From Corallococcus sicarius (lineage in GTDB: Bacteria > Myxococcota > Myxococcia > Myxococcales > Myxococcaceae): a DNA stretch of 37,624 nt. The notes beneath the pieces were generated by a model. That model made no database searches. It was not told where the DNA came from and saw nothing but the letters and a program-made list of their open reading frames with translations. A program made the translations under genes and the position numbers. Shown here one piece after another: positions 25,489 through 34,134 of this stretch (position 1 is its first letter; each line of letters begins with the position of its first letter). Location: contig NZ_RAWG01000068.1 in NCBI RefSeq assembly GCF_003611735.1, forward strand, positions 1 to 37,624, written 5' to 3'.

Positions 25489-26856
25489 TCAGGGGAAGAG
25501 TCGGTGAACGGTGCCGCGCTGGACGACGAGGACCTCGCGCAGACCGGAGATGGACCACTCGGCGAGTTGCTGGCGGAGCGCCGCCAGGCTGACGGCGCTG
25601 TCGTCGAGATTGACGACGAAGCGCTCGGCCTGACCCCGTTCGACCTTGCCGGCCAGGGTGTCCGCGATGCTGCGCGGCTTGGAGGTCGTGGGGGCGTAGC
25701 AGTCGTAATACTCGCCGTTGATGCGGTAGTCCGGCCGGGTGCCGTTGCCGGGAGGCAGTGGGTTCTGCTCCACGGAGTAGCCGTGCTCCGCGAGCGTACG
25801 GGCGGACTCGTTCTCCCGGGCGATGGAGCGGATGTTCTCCGGCTGTTTGTCATTGGGCCCCGGTCGCGAGGGCTGGCCCGTGAGGCGGGACTGGACGTGG
25901 GTGCCTCCACCTCCGCCGGGACGCCTGGCGGACATGGCCACCGCGTTGGCGGCGAGGCCCACGGTCATGCTCCCCTCCGCGATGGAGATGGAGCGGATGC
26001 CGCCCGCCATCGCGGCGGAGAACTGGATGCCGGCGTTGGTCTCCGCGGCGAGGGTCGCCTGCGCGAAGCCCGGGAACTGGGGGCCCTTGGACGCGATGTT
26101 GGAGGCGCCTCCTCCGATGGCGGCGGTGAGCGCCAGGATGATGACGCGGGCACCGTCCTCGCCCATCACCTTGCCGAAGCGGCGGCCCGCGTCCTCGAGC
26201 TCGTCGAAGGACACGGCGCGCTCGGAGTCCCTCGTCAGGCGCTGCCAGCCGTCGATGAGGTTGAAGAACACCTCCAGGCCCAGATAGGCGACGAGGTACG
26301 TGGTGAGCGCGAGCGCCACGAGCTTCGTCACGGGCTCGGGTACGACGAGCATGACCATGTACGCGGCGAGCGCCGAGGTGATCATCGCCTTGAGCACCAG
26401 GGGATTGATGACGCCCCGCACCGCCCCCTGGGCGCCGTCCCAGACACCGTCCCAGGCGAAGCTGAGCGCCAGCTCCCGCCGTCCCTGGCCGTCCAGGAGC
26501 GGCAGGCCGCCGCCGAGGAGCGTGAGGCATTCGCGGGGGCTGTCCTGTCGCTCGCACCACGCGCCGTAGTCCCGCCCGGAGGTGTTCGGCGGGGCGTCGT
26601 CCTCGCCTTCCCATGACGCCAGCTGGAAGCGGGGGCGTGGCGGGGCTTCGGAGCGGAGGTTGAAGCGCAGGCCCAGGACGAGCTGGGACATCACCGCGCG
26701 GAAGGCGTCTTCATCCACCGGGATGGGCTTCACGTTCGTGGGCGGCGTGTAGACGACGGGCCTGCCCTCGCCCGTGTCCAGACGCACCACCCGGGTGGTC
26801 GAGCAGCCAGCCACCCAGAGCCCCAAGAGCAGCAGTGTCCCCCAACGCAGTGCCAT
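25489..26856 (-). CDS. SitA-like lipoprotein toxin with CdiA-CT-type tRNase domain
   Basis: 455 residues from an ATG at 26856 with a strong AGGAGGAA before it. The signal peptide ends in the lipobox VAGC (Cys18). A central hydrophobic region (about 148-200 and 236-310), typical of SitA proteins, should help passage across the inner membrane of the target. A Gly/Pro-rich hinge (313-335) leads to the toxic domain (about 338-455): RENESARTLAEHGYSVEQNP, RPDYRINGEYYDCYAPTTSK, GKVERGQAERFVVNLDDS. This matches CdiA C-terminal tRNA nucleases of the PD-(D/E)XK type, with Glu350, Asp376, Asp385 and Lys404 as likely catalytic residues. SitA toxins are handed to neighbours by TraAB-mediated outer-membrane exchange. 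No sitB-like gene is seen upstream. The SitI3-like gene follows directly. Confidence 0.85.
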   Translation of the reverse strand: MALRWGTLLLLGLWVAGCSTTRVVRLDTGEGRPVVYTPPTNVKPIPVDEDAFRAVMSQLVLGLRFNLRSEAPPRPRFQLASWEGEDDAPPNTSGRDYGAWCERQDSPRECLTLLGGGLPLLDGQGRRELALSFAWDGVWDGAQGAVRGVINPLVLKAMITSALAAYMVMLVVPEPVTKLVALALTTYLVAYLGLEVFFNLIDGWQRLTRDSERAVSFDELEDAGRRFGKVMGEDGARVIILALTAAIGGGASNIASKGPQFPGFAQATLAAETNAGIQFSAAMAGGIRSISIAEGSMTVGLAANAVAMSARRPGGGGGTHVQSRLTGQPSRPGPNDKQPENIRSIARENESARTLAEHGYSVEQNPLPPGNGTRPDYRINGEYYDCYAPTTSKPRSIADTLAGKVERGQAERFVVNLDDSAVSLAALRQQLAEWSISGLREVLVVQRGTVHRLFP

Positions 26857-26974
26857 GCCTTCCTCCTGACAGGCAGCGTCCGTCAGGGCGGAGGGGCCCA
26901 CCATTCCCCATGGGAGGCATTGACTCGGGGGATGCGGCTGCCTCACCCGCCCCCGCTCCGATCATTAACAGACA

Positions 26975-27002
26975 TTGACAGGCCCTATTCGGCACATAAC
27001 GC
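26975..27002 (+). promoter_or_regulatory. Candidate promoter of the aldehyde dehydrogenase gene
   Basis: TTGACA (26975-26980) is a perfect -35 box. TAACGC (26997-27002) after 16 bp is a poor -10 box. It lies 55 bp before the ATG in the 200-bp gap shared with the divergent toxin gene. Confidence 0.35.
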
Positions 27003-27056
27003 AAGGCGTTACCTGCCTATCGTCTGTTCGTCTTCAAACCCCCGCAGGAGTCCCCC

Positions 27057-28583
27057 ATGTCGACGGTCTACGAAGCACCGGGTCAGAAGGGCAGCAAGGT
27101 CCAGTACCTCAGCCGCTACGGCAACTACATTGGCGGGCAGTTCGTGCCGCCGGTGAAGGGCCAGTACTTCGAGAACATCAGCCCCGTCACCGGTCGCCCC
27201 TTCTGCGAGGTCCCCCGCTCCACCGCCGAGGACATCGAGAAGGCGCTCGACGCCGCCCACAAGGCCAAGGACGCCTGGGGCAAGACGCCTCCCGCGGAGC
27301 GCGCGAACATCCTCAATCAGATCGCGGACCGCATGCAGCAGAACATCGAAATGCTCGCCGTCTCCGAGTCCTGGGACAACGGCAAGCCCATCCGTGAATG
27401 TCTCGCCGCGGACCTGCCGCTCGCCATCGACCACTTCCGCTACTTCGCCGGGTGCATCCGCGCGCAGGAAGGGGCGCTCAGCCAGCTGGACGACAACACC
27501 GTCGCCTACCACTTCAACGAGCCGCTGGGCGTCGTCGGGCAGATCATCCCGTGGAACTTCCCGCTGCTGATGGCCGCGTGGAAGATGGCCCCCGCGCTCG
27601 CCGCCGGTAACTGCATCGTCCTCAAGCCCGCGGAGCAGACGCCCGTCACCATCCTCAAGTTCGTGGAGCTGGTGGGCGACCTGCTGCCCCCCGGCGTCCT
27701 CAACATCGTCAACGGCTTCGGCATCGAAGCGGGCAAGCCGCTCGCGAGCAGCCGGCGCATCTCCAAGATTGCCTTCACCGGAGAGACGACCACCGGCCGC
27801 CTCATCATGCAGTACGCCTCCGAGAACCTCATCCCGGTGACGCTGGAGCTGGGCGGCAAGTCCCCCAACATCTTCTTCGAGGACTGCTTCGCGAAGGACG
27901 ACGACTTCGCCCAGAAGGCGCTGGAAGGCTTCGCCATGTTCGCCCTCAACCAGGGCGAGGTGTGCACCTGCCCGTCGCGCTCGCTCGTCTCCGAGCGCTT
28001 CTACGACGAGTTCATGCACAAGGCCGTGGAGCGCACGAAGCGCATCGTGCAGGGCAACCCGTTGGACCTCGCCACGCAGATTGGCGCGCAGGCCTCCAAT
28101 GATCAGCTGGAGAAGATCCTCTCGTACCTGGACATCGGGAAGAAGGAGGGCGCGAAGGTGCTCATCGGCGGCGCTCGCAAGGCGCTGCCCGGCGCGCTGG
28201 CGGAGGGCTTCTACGTGGAGCCCACCATCTTCGAGGGACACAACAAGATGCGCGTGTTCCAGGAGGAGATCTTCGGCCCCGTCGTCGCGGTGGCGAAGTT
28301 CAAGGACGCCGAGGACGCGCTCGCGCAGGCCAATGAGACGCTCTACGGCCTGGGCGCCGGCGTGTGGACGCGCGACACCAACACCGCCTACCGCATGGGC
28401 CGCGGCATCCAGGCCGGCCGCGTCTGGGTGAACTGCTACCACCTGTACCCCGCGCACGCGGCGTTCGGCGGCTACAAGCAGTCCGGCATCGGCCGGGAGA
28501 ACCACAAGATGATGCTCAATCACTACCAGCAGACGAAGAACATGCTCGTCAGCTACGACCCCAAGCCCATGGGCTTCTTCTAG
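27057..28583 (+). CDS. exaC: NAD-dependent aldehyde dehydrogenase, ExaC/AldB type
   Basis: 508 residues, very close throughout to Pseudomonas ExaC (506 residues), which oxidises acetaldehyde and other short aldehydes to acids. Motifs: [18 protein letters not shown] near the N-terminus, IPWNFPLL (Asn of the oxyanion site), Glu264 in LELGGKSP, and catalytic Cys303 in [11 protein letters not shown], with the extra Cys typical of this branch. The C-terminus ([17 protein letters not shown]) also matches. It is cytoplasmic and probably tetrameric. AGGAG lies 6 nt before the ATG. The DUF779 gene begins two bases after its stop, a pairing common for this enzyme type. Confidence 0.95.
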   Translation: MSTVYEAPGQKGSKVQYLSRYGNYIGGQFVPPVKGQYFENISPVTGRPFCEVPRSTAEDIEKALDAAHKAKDAWGKTPPAERANILNQIADRMQQNIEMLAVSESWDNGKPIRECLAADLPLAIDHFRYFAGCIRAQEGALSQLDDNTVAYHFNEPLGVVGQIIPWNFPLLMAAWKMAPALAAGNCIVLKPAEQTPVTILKFVELVGDLLPPGVLNIVNGFGIEAGKPLASSRRISKIAFTGETTTGRLIMQYASENLIPVTLELGGKSPNIFFEDCFAKDDDFAQKALEGFAMFALNQGEVCTCPSRSLVSERFYDEFMHKAVERTKRIVQGNPLDLATQIGAQASNDQLEKILSYLDIGKKEGAKVLIGGARKALPGALAEGFYVEPTIFEGHNKMRVFQEEIFGPVVAVAKFKDAEDALAQANETLYGLGAGVWTRDTNTAYRMGRGIQAGRVWVNCYHLYPAHAAFGGYKQSGIGRENHKMMLNHYQQTKNMLVSYDPKPMGFF

Positions 28584-28585
28584 GG

Positions 28586-28975
28586 ATGCCCGTCCCCCGC
28601 GTCGAAGTGACGCCCGCCGCCGAAGCCCTGCTCCACAAGATGCAGGGCCTCCACGGCCCGCTGCTCTTCCACCAGTCCGGTGGTTGCTGCGACGGCAGCG
28701 CGCCCATGTGCTTCCCACGCGGCGACTTCCGCGTGGGCCAGGAGGACGTGTACCTGGGTGAAGTCGTGGGCACGCCCTTCTACATGTCCGGTTCCCAGTT
28801 CGAGTACTGGCGCCACACCCACCTCACCGTGGACGTGGTGCCCGGTCGCGGCAGCGGCTTCTCCGTCGAAGCCCCCGAAGGCGTGCGCTTCCTCATCCGC
28901 TCGCGCCTGTTCACCGACGACGAGCACCACGCACTGGAAGCCGAGGGGCCGCCACCCAAGGGGCCCCAACACTGA
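28586..28975 (+). CDS. DUF779 protein associated with aldehyde dehydrogenase
   Basis: 129 residues from an ATG two bases after the dehydrogenase stop. The family mark is HQSGGCCDGSAPMCF, a Cys-rich loop that might bind metal, followed by GDVYLGE-like sequence (VGQEDVYLGEVVGTPFYMSG) and GFSVEAPEGVRFLIRSR. DUF779 genes usually sit beside ExaC/AldB dehydrogenases; no biochemical role is established that I know of. Translation must be coupled to the upstream gene. The last 15 residues are Pro/Gly-rich and variable. The gene ends 24 bp from the convergent kinase gene. Confidence 0.9.
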   Translation: MPVPRVEVTPAAEALLHKMQGLHGPLLFHQSGGCCDGSAPMCFPRGDFRVGQEDVYLGEVVGTPFYMSGSQFEYWRHTHLTVDVVPGRGSGFSVEAPEGVRFLIRSRLFTDDEHHALEAEGPPPKGPQH

Positions 28976-28999
28976 GCGCCCGGCCTCCCCCGCCTTCTT

Positions 29000-31969
29000 C
29001 TACGACGCCGGGGGAGTGCGGGGCAGCCGCAGCGTGAAGGTGGCGCCCTGTCCCGGCTGGCTGTCCACGTCGATGCGACCGCCCAGCGCTTCGACAATCT
29101 GCCGGCTGATGTAGAGCCCCAGGCCCATGCCGCCGTAGTGCCGGTCCGACACGGCGCGCTCGAAGCGGCCGAAGAGGCGCGGCAGCGCGTCCGCTTCAAT
29201 GCCGATGCCGGCGTCGCTCACCTCCACCCAGGCTTCGTCCTCCGCGTTGAGGCCCGCGCGCACCGACACCGGACAGCCCGCGCCGTACTTCGCCGCGTTG
29301 GTGAGCAGGTTCACCAGCACCTGGTCCAACCGGAGCGCGTCCCAGTGGCCGGTGAGCGTGCGCGGCAGCTCCAGCCGCAGCAGGCACTTCGCCTGGGCGA
29401 ACACGTCCGTCATCCGCTCCACCGCGTCGCGCGTCACCTGCACCAGGTCCACCTCCGCGCGCTCCAGCACCAGCTTGCCCAATGACAGACGGCTGACGTC
29501 CAGCAGGTTGTCCACCAGCGCCGTCAACCGCAGCACCTGCCGCTGCGCGGTGGCCAGCCGGTTCGTCACCGGCCCCGTCAGCCCGGCCACCTCCAGCCCC
29601 CGGCCAATCAGGTTGTGCTGGAGGATGAGGCTGGTGAGCGGCGTCTTCAATTCGTGGCTCGCCACGGAGAGGAACTCGTCGCGCAGGCGCACCGCGGACT
29701 GCGCGTCGTGGTAGAGCCGCGCGTTCTCCAGCGCCACGCTCAAGCGCAGCGCCAGCTCCTCCGCCATCGTCACGTCCGCGGCCACCAGCATGCGCTGTGC
29801 GCCCGCGGTGAACAGCGTGATGACGCCCAGCGTGCGTCCCCGGGAGCGCAGCGGCACCGACAGCACCGACGTGGGCGCCAGGCTGCCGATCAGGCCCCGA
29901 TGCTCCTCGCTCGAGGACATGTCGTGGCAGCGCGGGGCATCCAGGGGCGCGACGAAGCAGACCTCGCCCGACGCGAAGCACTGGAGCGCGGGATGTCCCG
30001 GCCCCCGGCCTGGCTCCGTCAGGGAGGCCCGCATCCGCGCTTCGAGCGCGGCCTCGCGGTGCGCCGCCGTCACCCGCCGCAGGCTGCCGTCCGGCTCCGC
30101 CAGGTCCACCAGACAACCGGTGGCCACGTGGTTCGCCACCAGCTTCGCGACCTCCGGCAGCGCCTGCTCCACGTCATCCAGGCGCAGCGCCAGGACACGG
30201 CTCGCGTCCAGGAGCAGCTGCAGCCGCTCCTCGGCCTCCTTGCGCCGCGTGATGTCCGCCATGGCGCCGGTGACGCACGCCACCTTCCCGTCCGGCCCGA
30301 CCAGGGACTGCCCCACGCTGTGCACCCAGCGGATGCCGCCGTCGCGGCGCACCAGGCGGAACTCCTGCTCGAAGACGACAGGGGCCTCGCTCTGGTGCCG
30401 GAGGAACTCCGGCTCCAACGGGGCCAGATCGTCCGGGTGCACGTACCGGAGGAAGTCGCCCATGGCGCTCGTGGAGTCCACCACCGGCAGCCCCAGCATG
30501 TGGTTGAGCGCCGCGTCCCGCACCTCGTGCCCGCGGCGCAGGTCCACCCGCCACGTGCCCACGTCGCCCGTCACCAGCGCCTGGCGCAGCCGCTCCGTGC
30601 GCTCACGCAGGGCCTCGTAGAGCGAGGCCCGCTCCAACGCCTGCGCGCACTGGTGCGCCAGCGCTTCCAGGAAGGCGCGCTCCGAAGACGTGAAGGCGCG
30701 CGACTCCGGCCACGCGAGCAGCAAGAGCCCCCGCACCCGCGTCTCGCACCACAGCGGCACCACCGCGCGGGCGCCCGGGCCCAGGCTGCGCGCGAACTCC
30801 GCGTCCTGGGGATGCTGGGCGATGAAGTCCTCCAGCGAGGCGAACCACCCCGCCTCGTGGCGCGTGTCCTGGCGCGCCGTCGGGGACGCGCTCCCGCCCG
30901 GATGCTGGGCGAAGTGGCCCTGCGCATCGTCGGGGTAGCCCAGCAGGCGCAGGGGGCGCATGCGGCCGTCCTCCTCCAGCGCCAGCACCGCGACGCGCGT
31001 GGCGCCGCTGGCCTCCCACACCTCGCGCGCCAGCACCTGCGCCACCGCGTCCTCGGTGGCCGCGCGGGACAGCGCCGCCGTCACCGCCTGCAGCCGCGCC
31101 GTGCGCGCCTGGGCCTGACGGGCCTCGCCGTAGAGCAGCGCGTTGTCCAGGGACAGCCCGGCGCGCCGGGCCAGCTCGCGCGCCAGCTCCAGCTCACGCG
31201 CGCCGTAGCGGCGGTCCGGTGCGCCGGAAATCAAAGACAGACACCCCAGCACCCGCCCGCGCGCCTCCAGCGGGACGAGCATCACGGAGCGACAGCCCAG
31301 GCGCCGGGACTCGGCGAACAACAGGTCGCTGTCAGCCACCGCCGCCGCGGCCCCGGGGTCCGGCACGTCCGGCACGTCCGACATGAGGAACGGTTGCCCC
31401 GTGCCCAGCACGCGGCTCACGCCCCGGGGCCCGTTCACCGTCATGGGCCAGCGCTCCGCGAGCGCGTACACGTCGCACACCCGCGCGGGGTCCCGGTGCG
31501 CCGCCGCCCTGCGCACCACCGTGCCGTCCGCTTCGAGGAGATCCACCGCGCACCAGTCCGCGAGGCCCGGCACCACCAGGTCCGCCAATTGGCGCAGCAC
31601 CGTGGGCTCATCCAACGACGACGCCAGCGCCTCGCCCGCGCGGGCCAGGAAGGCGAAGCGGCCCTCCCCCAAGAGCGGGGCCGACACTCCGGGCATCGCG
31701 GCCGGAGCGTCCTCGGTCTGGCTCACGGGCGGAAGGTCCACCTCGAAGGTACGGCCTCCGGCGGAAACATTCTCCGCCCCCTCGCTCGCGCGCAGGAGCG
31801 TCACCGCGGTGTCTTCCATCAGCGCGAAGCCTGGCCCGGACGTGGCCCCCGCGTCTGACGGGGCCGCTTCCGAAAGCCGGGCTTCGTTCGTCGCCCCTTC
31901 TGTCATCAGGGAAGGCGGTCCAGCGTCGCCGGAGGGCTCGGATGAAGGCTCGTGCGTTGGTTCGGGCAT
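29000..31969 (-). CDS. Soluble multi-GAF/PAS sensor histidine kinase
   Basis: 989 residues from an ATG at 31969; the open frame extends to a GTG at 32137, but that part is low in quality and neither start has a ribosome site. After a disordered, acidic leader (1-95) come a GAF domain (about 105-275), a second (about 290-460), a PAS domain (about 465-590, WVHSVGQ, then DITRRKEAEE) and a third GAF (about 590-755). The kinase core has His772 in SVASHELKTPLTS, LVNLLTNAAKYG, SDAGIGIE, LFGRFERA and GGMGLGLYIS. No membrane helix is seen, so several cytoplasmic ligands or light/redox cofactors could be sensed. It follows the aldo/keto reductase on the same strand and may belong to the operon that starts at 36840. 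Confidence 0.9.
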   Translation of the reverse strand: MPEPTHEPSSEPSGDAGPPSLMTEGATNEARLSEAAPSDAGATSGPGFALMEDTAVTLLRASEGAENVSAGGRTFEVDLPPVSQTEDAPAAMPGVSAPLLGEGRFAFLARAGEALASSLDEPTVLRQLADLVVPGLADWCAVDLLEADGTVVRRAAAHRDPARVCDVYALAERWPMTVNGPRGVSRVLGTGQPFLMSDVPDVPDPGAAAAVADSDLLFAESRRLGCRSVMLVPLEARGRVLGCLSLISGAPDRRYGARELELARELARRAGLSLDNALLYGEARQAQARTARLQAVTAALSRAATEDAVAQVLAREVWEASGATRVAVLALEEDGRMRPLRLLGYPDDAQGHFAQHPGGSASPTARQDTRHEAGWFASLEDFIAQHPQDAEFARSLGPGARAVVPLWCETRVRGLLLLAWPESRAFTSSERAFLEALAHQCAQALERASLYEALRERTERLRQALVTGDVGTWRVDLRRGHEVRDAALNHMLGLPVVDSTSAMGDFLRYVHPDDLAPLEPEFLRHQSEAPVVFEQEFRLVRRDGGIRWVHSVGQSLVGPDGKVACVTGAMADITRRKEAEERLQLLLDASRVLALRLDDVEQALPEVAKLVANHVATGCLVDLAEPDGSLRRVTAAHREAALEARMRASLTEPGRGPGHPALQCFASGEVCFVAPLDAPRCHDMSSSEEHRGLIGSLAPTSVLSVPLRSRGRTLGVITLFTAGAQRMLVAADVTMAEELALRLSVALENARLYHDAQSAVRLRDEFLSVASHELKTPLTSLILQHNLIGRGLEVAGLTGPVTNRLATAQRQVLRLTALVDNLLDVSRLSLGKLVLERAEVDLVQVTRDAVERMTDVFAQAKCLLRLELPRTLTGHWDALRLDQVLVNLLTNAAKYGAGCPVSVRAGLNAEDEAWVEVSDAGIGIEADALPRLFGRFERAVSDRHYGGMGLGLYISRQIVEALGGRIDVDSQPGQGATFTLRLPRTPPAS

Positions 31970-32143
31970 GGGCGGGGCGGGCCATGGCGCTGCAAGGGCA
32001 GCGCCTCTGAACCAGAAGGGCGCTTCGATAATGACGGCCCGGCCCCCCCACAAGGCACCACGGCCCCCGGATTCGGGGCGAGTGTCCTCCAGCCAACCCG
32101 TCAGCGTCCGCCCCCCGCCAGGCGGATCAGCGCCCACGAACCG

Positions 32144-33079
32144 TCACGCAGGAGGATTCCACCACACCGGGCCCTTGTCCTGGATGGCGGTGTGCGCACG
32201 CTCGCGCACCGTCCGGAGCGCGGCCGCGTCCAGGGGACGGTGGGCGGCGGCCGCGTGCAGCGCGGCGTCCTGTTCGTTGGGAAAGCCCAGGCCCAGCAAC
32301 ATCACGTCGGGATCCAACGTGAGCGTGTAGTGCACGCACTCCGCCACCGACAGGTGCGGCAGCACCGGCGTGTCCCGCGCGTCGCCGCCGGAGGACACCT
32401 TGCCGCGCGGTCGTGCCTGGAGCGGCCGGCCGTAGCCCTCCGTGTCCCCCAGGAGCTTGCCCGCGCCGAACGTCTTGAAGGACACCACGCCCACGCCCCG
32501 CTCGCGCGCCAGGGGCAACACCGCCTCCACGTAGCGCGCGTCCACGAAGGGCCCCAGCGGGAACATCACCACGTCACACCGCCCGGAGCGCACCGCCGCC
32601 AGCAGCGCGTCCGGGTGGTGACAGGAGATGCCCCGGAAGCGCGCCTGGCCCTTCGCCACGCAGGCCTCCAACTGCTCCATCGCCCCACCCGGCCGGGCCA
32701 GTTGCTCCCACTCCTGCAATGACTTCACCGCGTGCAGCGCGAACAGGTCCACCGAGGGCAGGCCCAGCCTCGCGAGGCTCGCCTCCACCTGTGGCGCCAC
32801 CGGCGCATCCAGCACGTCCACCTTGTCGATGACGAACACGCCCTCGCGCTGTCCACGCAGGGCCTCGCCGACGACCTCTTCGCTCAGGCCGTCCTCGTAG
32901 CCGGGCGCGGTGTCGATGACGTTGAGCCCCGCGTCCAGCGCGCGGCGCAGCGTGGCCACCAGCTGCTCGCGCGGCACCGTCCGGTCCGCCAGGTCCCCAA
33001 TGCCCACCGCCGTCGCGGTGAAGCCCGTGCGCCCCAGGGGCCGGCGCGGGGTGAAACGGGGAAGGGTTGCATCCGCCAT
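32144..33079 (-). CDS. Aldo/keto reductase family protein
   Basis: 311 residues from an ATG at 33079 with GGAGG 8 nt before it; two upstream ATGs lack good sites. The N-terminus RRPLGRTGFTATAVGIG is typical. The catalytic tetrad is complete: Asp56 and Tyr61 in IDTAPGYEDG, Lys86 in VIDKVD and His116 in FALHAV. The NADPH-binding C-terminal half is shortened and less typical, ending GPVWWNPPA. It would reduce carbonyl compounds in the cytoplasm; the substrate is unknown. It lies 29 bp after the small membrane-protein gene and ahead of the kinase gene on the same strand. Confidence 0.88.
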   Translation of the reverse strand: MADATLPRFTPRRPLGRTGFTATAVGIGDLADRTVPREQLVATLRRALDAGLNVIDTAPGYEDGLSEEVVGEALRGQREGVFVIDKVDVLDAPVAPQVEASLARLGLPSVDLFALHAVKSLQEWEQLARPGGAMEQLEACVAKGQARFRGISCHHPDALLAAVRSGRCDVVMFPLGPFVDARYVEAVLPLARERGVGVVSFKTFGAGKLLGDTEGYGRPLQARPRGKVSSGGDARDTPVLPHLSVAECVHYTLTLDPDVMLLGLGFPNEQDAALHAAAAHRPLDAAALRTVRERAHTAIQDKGPVWWNPPA

Positions 33080-33107
33080 GGCTGACGCCTCCATGGGACA
33101 CAACATC

Positions 33108-33383
33108 TCACCCGGCGCTTCGCCCCGCCCGGTTCTTGTCCCAGATGGCTCCCAGGATGAGCAGGTAGGCGAACAGCCGGACGACGTACAGGTAGTGCCG
33201 GCGCTCCTCGTCCAGGCTGGGGCCCACCAGCAGGCCGAACAGGTTGTTGAGCCCCATCAGCGTGAAGGCCAGCGCGAACAGGGCGAACAGCCGGTCCTTG
33301 GACTGTTTGTGGAAGCGCAGGAAGAACAGGGCGCACGCGAGGTACGCCATCATCACCGCGCCATCGAGCAGGATCTTGAGCAT
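33108..33383 (-). CDS. Small membrane protein, DUF5985-like (second of a pair)
   Basis: 91 residues with three predicted membrane helices (about 3-22, 31-53 and 68-83). RFHKQSKDRLFALFALAFTL and LVGPSLDEERRHYLYVVRL are the most family-like parts. It shares the layout of its neighbour 13 bp upstream: a charged loop after helix 1, then LxxNN at the end of helix 2 (GLNNL here, TLNNV there), so the two are paralogues and may form a heteromer. The family name is from memory and uncertain. Function unknown. Confidence 0.75.
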   Translation of the reverse strand: MLKILLDGAVMMAYLACALFFLRFHKQSKDRLFALFALAFTLMGLNNLFGLLVGPSLDEERRHYLYVVRLFAYLLILGAIWDKNRAGRSAG

Positions 33384-33396
33384 GGCGTGCCGTCCT

Positions 33397-33654
33397 TCAG
33401 GACACGTCCCAGATGAGGCCGAAGAGCAGCACGCAGCCCGCCACGAGCGACGCGCAGGTGCGCGCCAGCGACAGGTCCTGGTCGGGGACGAGCACCAGGT
33501 CCACGAAGAGCATCACGTTGTTGAGGGTCAGGACGCAGAAGCACAGGCCGCTGTAGAGCAGCAGCTTCACCCGCGTGCGCCGCCACGCACGCAGCAGCAG
33601 CACCGCGCACGCCACGCTCGTCAACGCGCACAGGATGTAGACCGCCTCAGCCAT
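33397..33654 (-). CDS. Small membrane protein, DUF5985-like (first of a pair)
   Basis: 85 residues from the ATG at 33654, which overlaps the end of the winged-helix gene and so implies coupled translation; an ATG four codons earlier is possible but has no spaced ribosome site. Three membrane helices (about 4-20, 30-50 and 63-82) are separated by a basic loop (RAWRRTRVK) and an acidic one (PDQDLS). It is related to the next gene downstream by helix layout and the NN pair in helix 2. Function unknown. Confidence 0.75.
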   Translation of the reverse strand: MAEAVYILCALTSVACAVLLLRAWRRTRVKLLLYSGLCFCVLTLNNVMLFVDLVLVPDQDLSLARTCASLVAGCVLLFGLIWDVS

Positions 33655-34054
33655 GGCCCTTGCCATCCTTGTCCGGCTTCAACACGAATGCGTCCGCGAA
33701 ACCCCGCACCCGGTCCATCGGGCGGGAGAAGATGAACGAAATCACACTCACGCGCCGCCCCGCGTAGCTGGCCGCCAGCTCCGCGGCCGACTTCACGTCG
33801 TCGGACTGGGTGGGGCTGAAGCGGAAGGCCTCGTCCGGGCCCCCGTCCTCAACGAGCAGCCCGCCCGTCTTCAGCTCCGCCAGACGGCGGGCCGCGGAGG
33901 CTTCGGTGATGCGCAGTTCCAGGGCCACCGCCGGCGCCGTCCACACCCGGTCCGTCCGGGCCCGAAGCAGGAGGAGGACCTCCAGCTTCTCAATGGAATC
34001 GATGTGCGTCGTGAGGAAGCGCTGGACCCGAGGAGCGAGGTCGGCGTCGGTCAC
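33647..34054 (-). CDS. Small winged-helix-like protein
   Basis: 135 residues from a GTG at 34054, chosen because GGTGGAG precedes it; an ATG twelve codons earlier has no ribosome site. The central part (IEKLEVLLLLRARTDRVWTA, VALELRITEASAARRLAELK, GLLVEDGG) has the helix pattern of a winged helix-turn-helix, followed by an FRFSPT-like wing. The C-terminus is basic. It could be a repressor of its own operon or a regulator that works with the two membrane proteins whose genes overlap and follow it. I do not recognise a named family. Confidence 0.65.
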   Translation of the reverse strand: MTDADLAPRVQRFLTTHIDSIEKLEVLLLLRARTDRVWTAPAVALELRITEASAARRLAELKTGGLLVEDGGPDEAFRFSPTQSDDVKSAAELAASYAGRRVSVISFIFSRPMDRVRGFADAFVLKPDKDGKGHG

Positions 34055-34080
34055 GTCTCCACCTATGGACCCAGATACTT

Positions 34081-34117
34081 TGTGAATCAACCTTTTCCAT
34101 CAGGGTGTCTGTTCACA
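34081..34117. promoter_or_regulatory. Inverted repeat upstream of the winged-helix gene
   Basis: TGTGAA (34081-34086) and TTCACA (34112-34117) are an inverted pair 25 bp apart in the 80-bp gap before the winged-helix gene. The second lies within CTGTTCACAG, a partial palindrome. The gap is AT-rich for this genome. It is a possible operator, perhaps for the winged-helix protein itself. Confidence 0.3.
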
Positions 34118-34134
34118 GTCCTACACGCGTCCGC

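Noticed and set aside
31970-32137. Longer N-terminus for the GAF/PAS kinase from a GTG at 32137
   Set aside because: The extra 56 residues are Gly/Pro/Trp-rich without a fold, and no ribosome site precedes the GTG. The choice stays uncertain.
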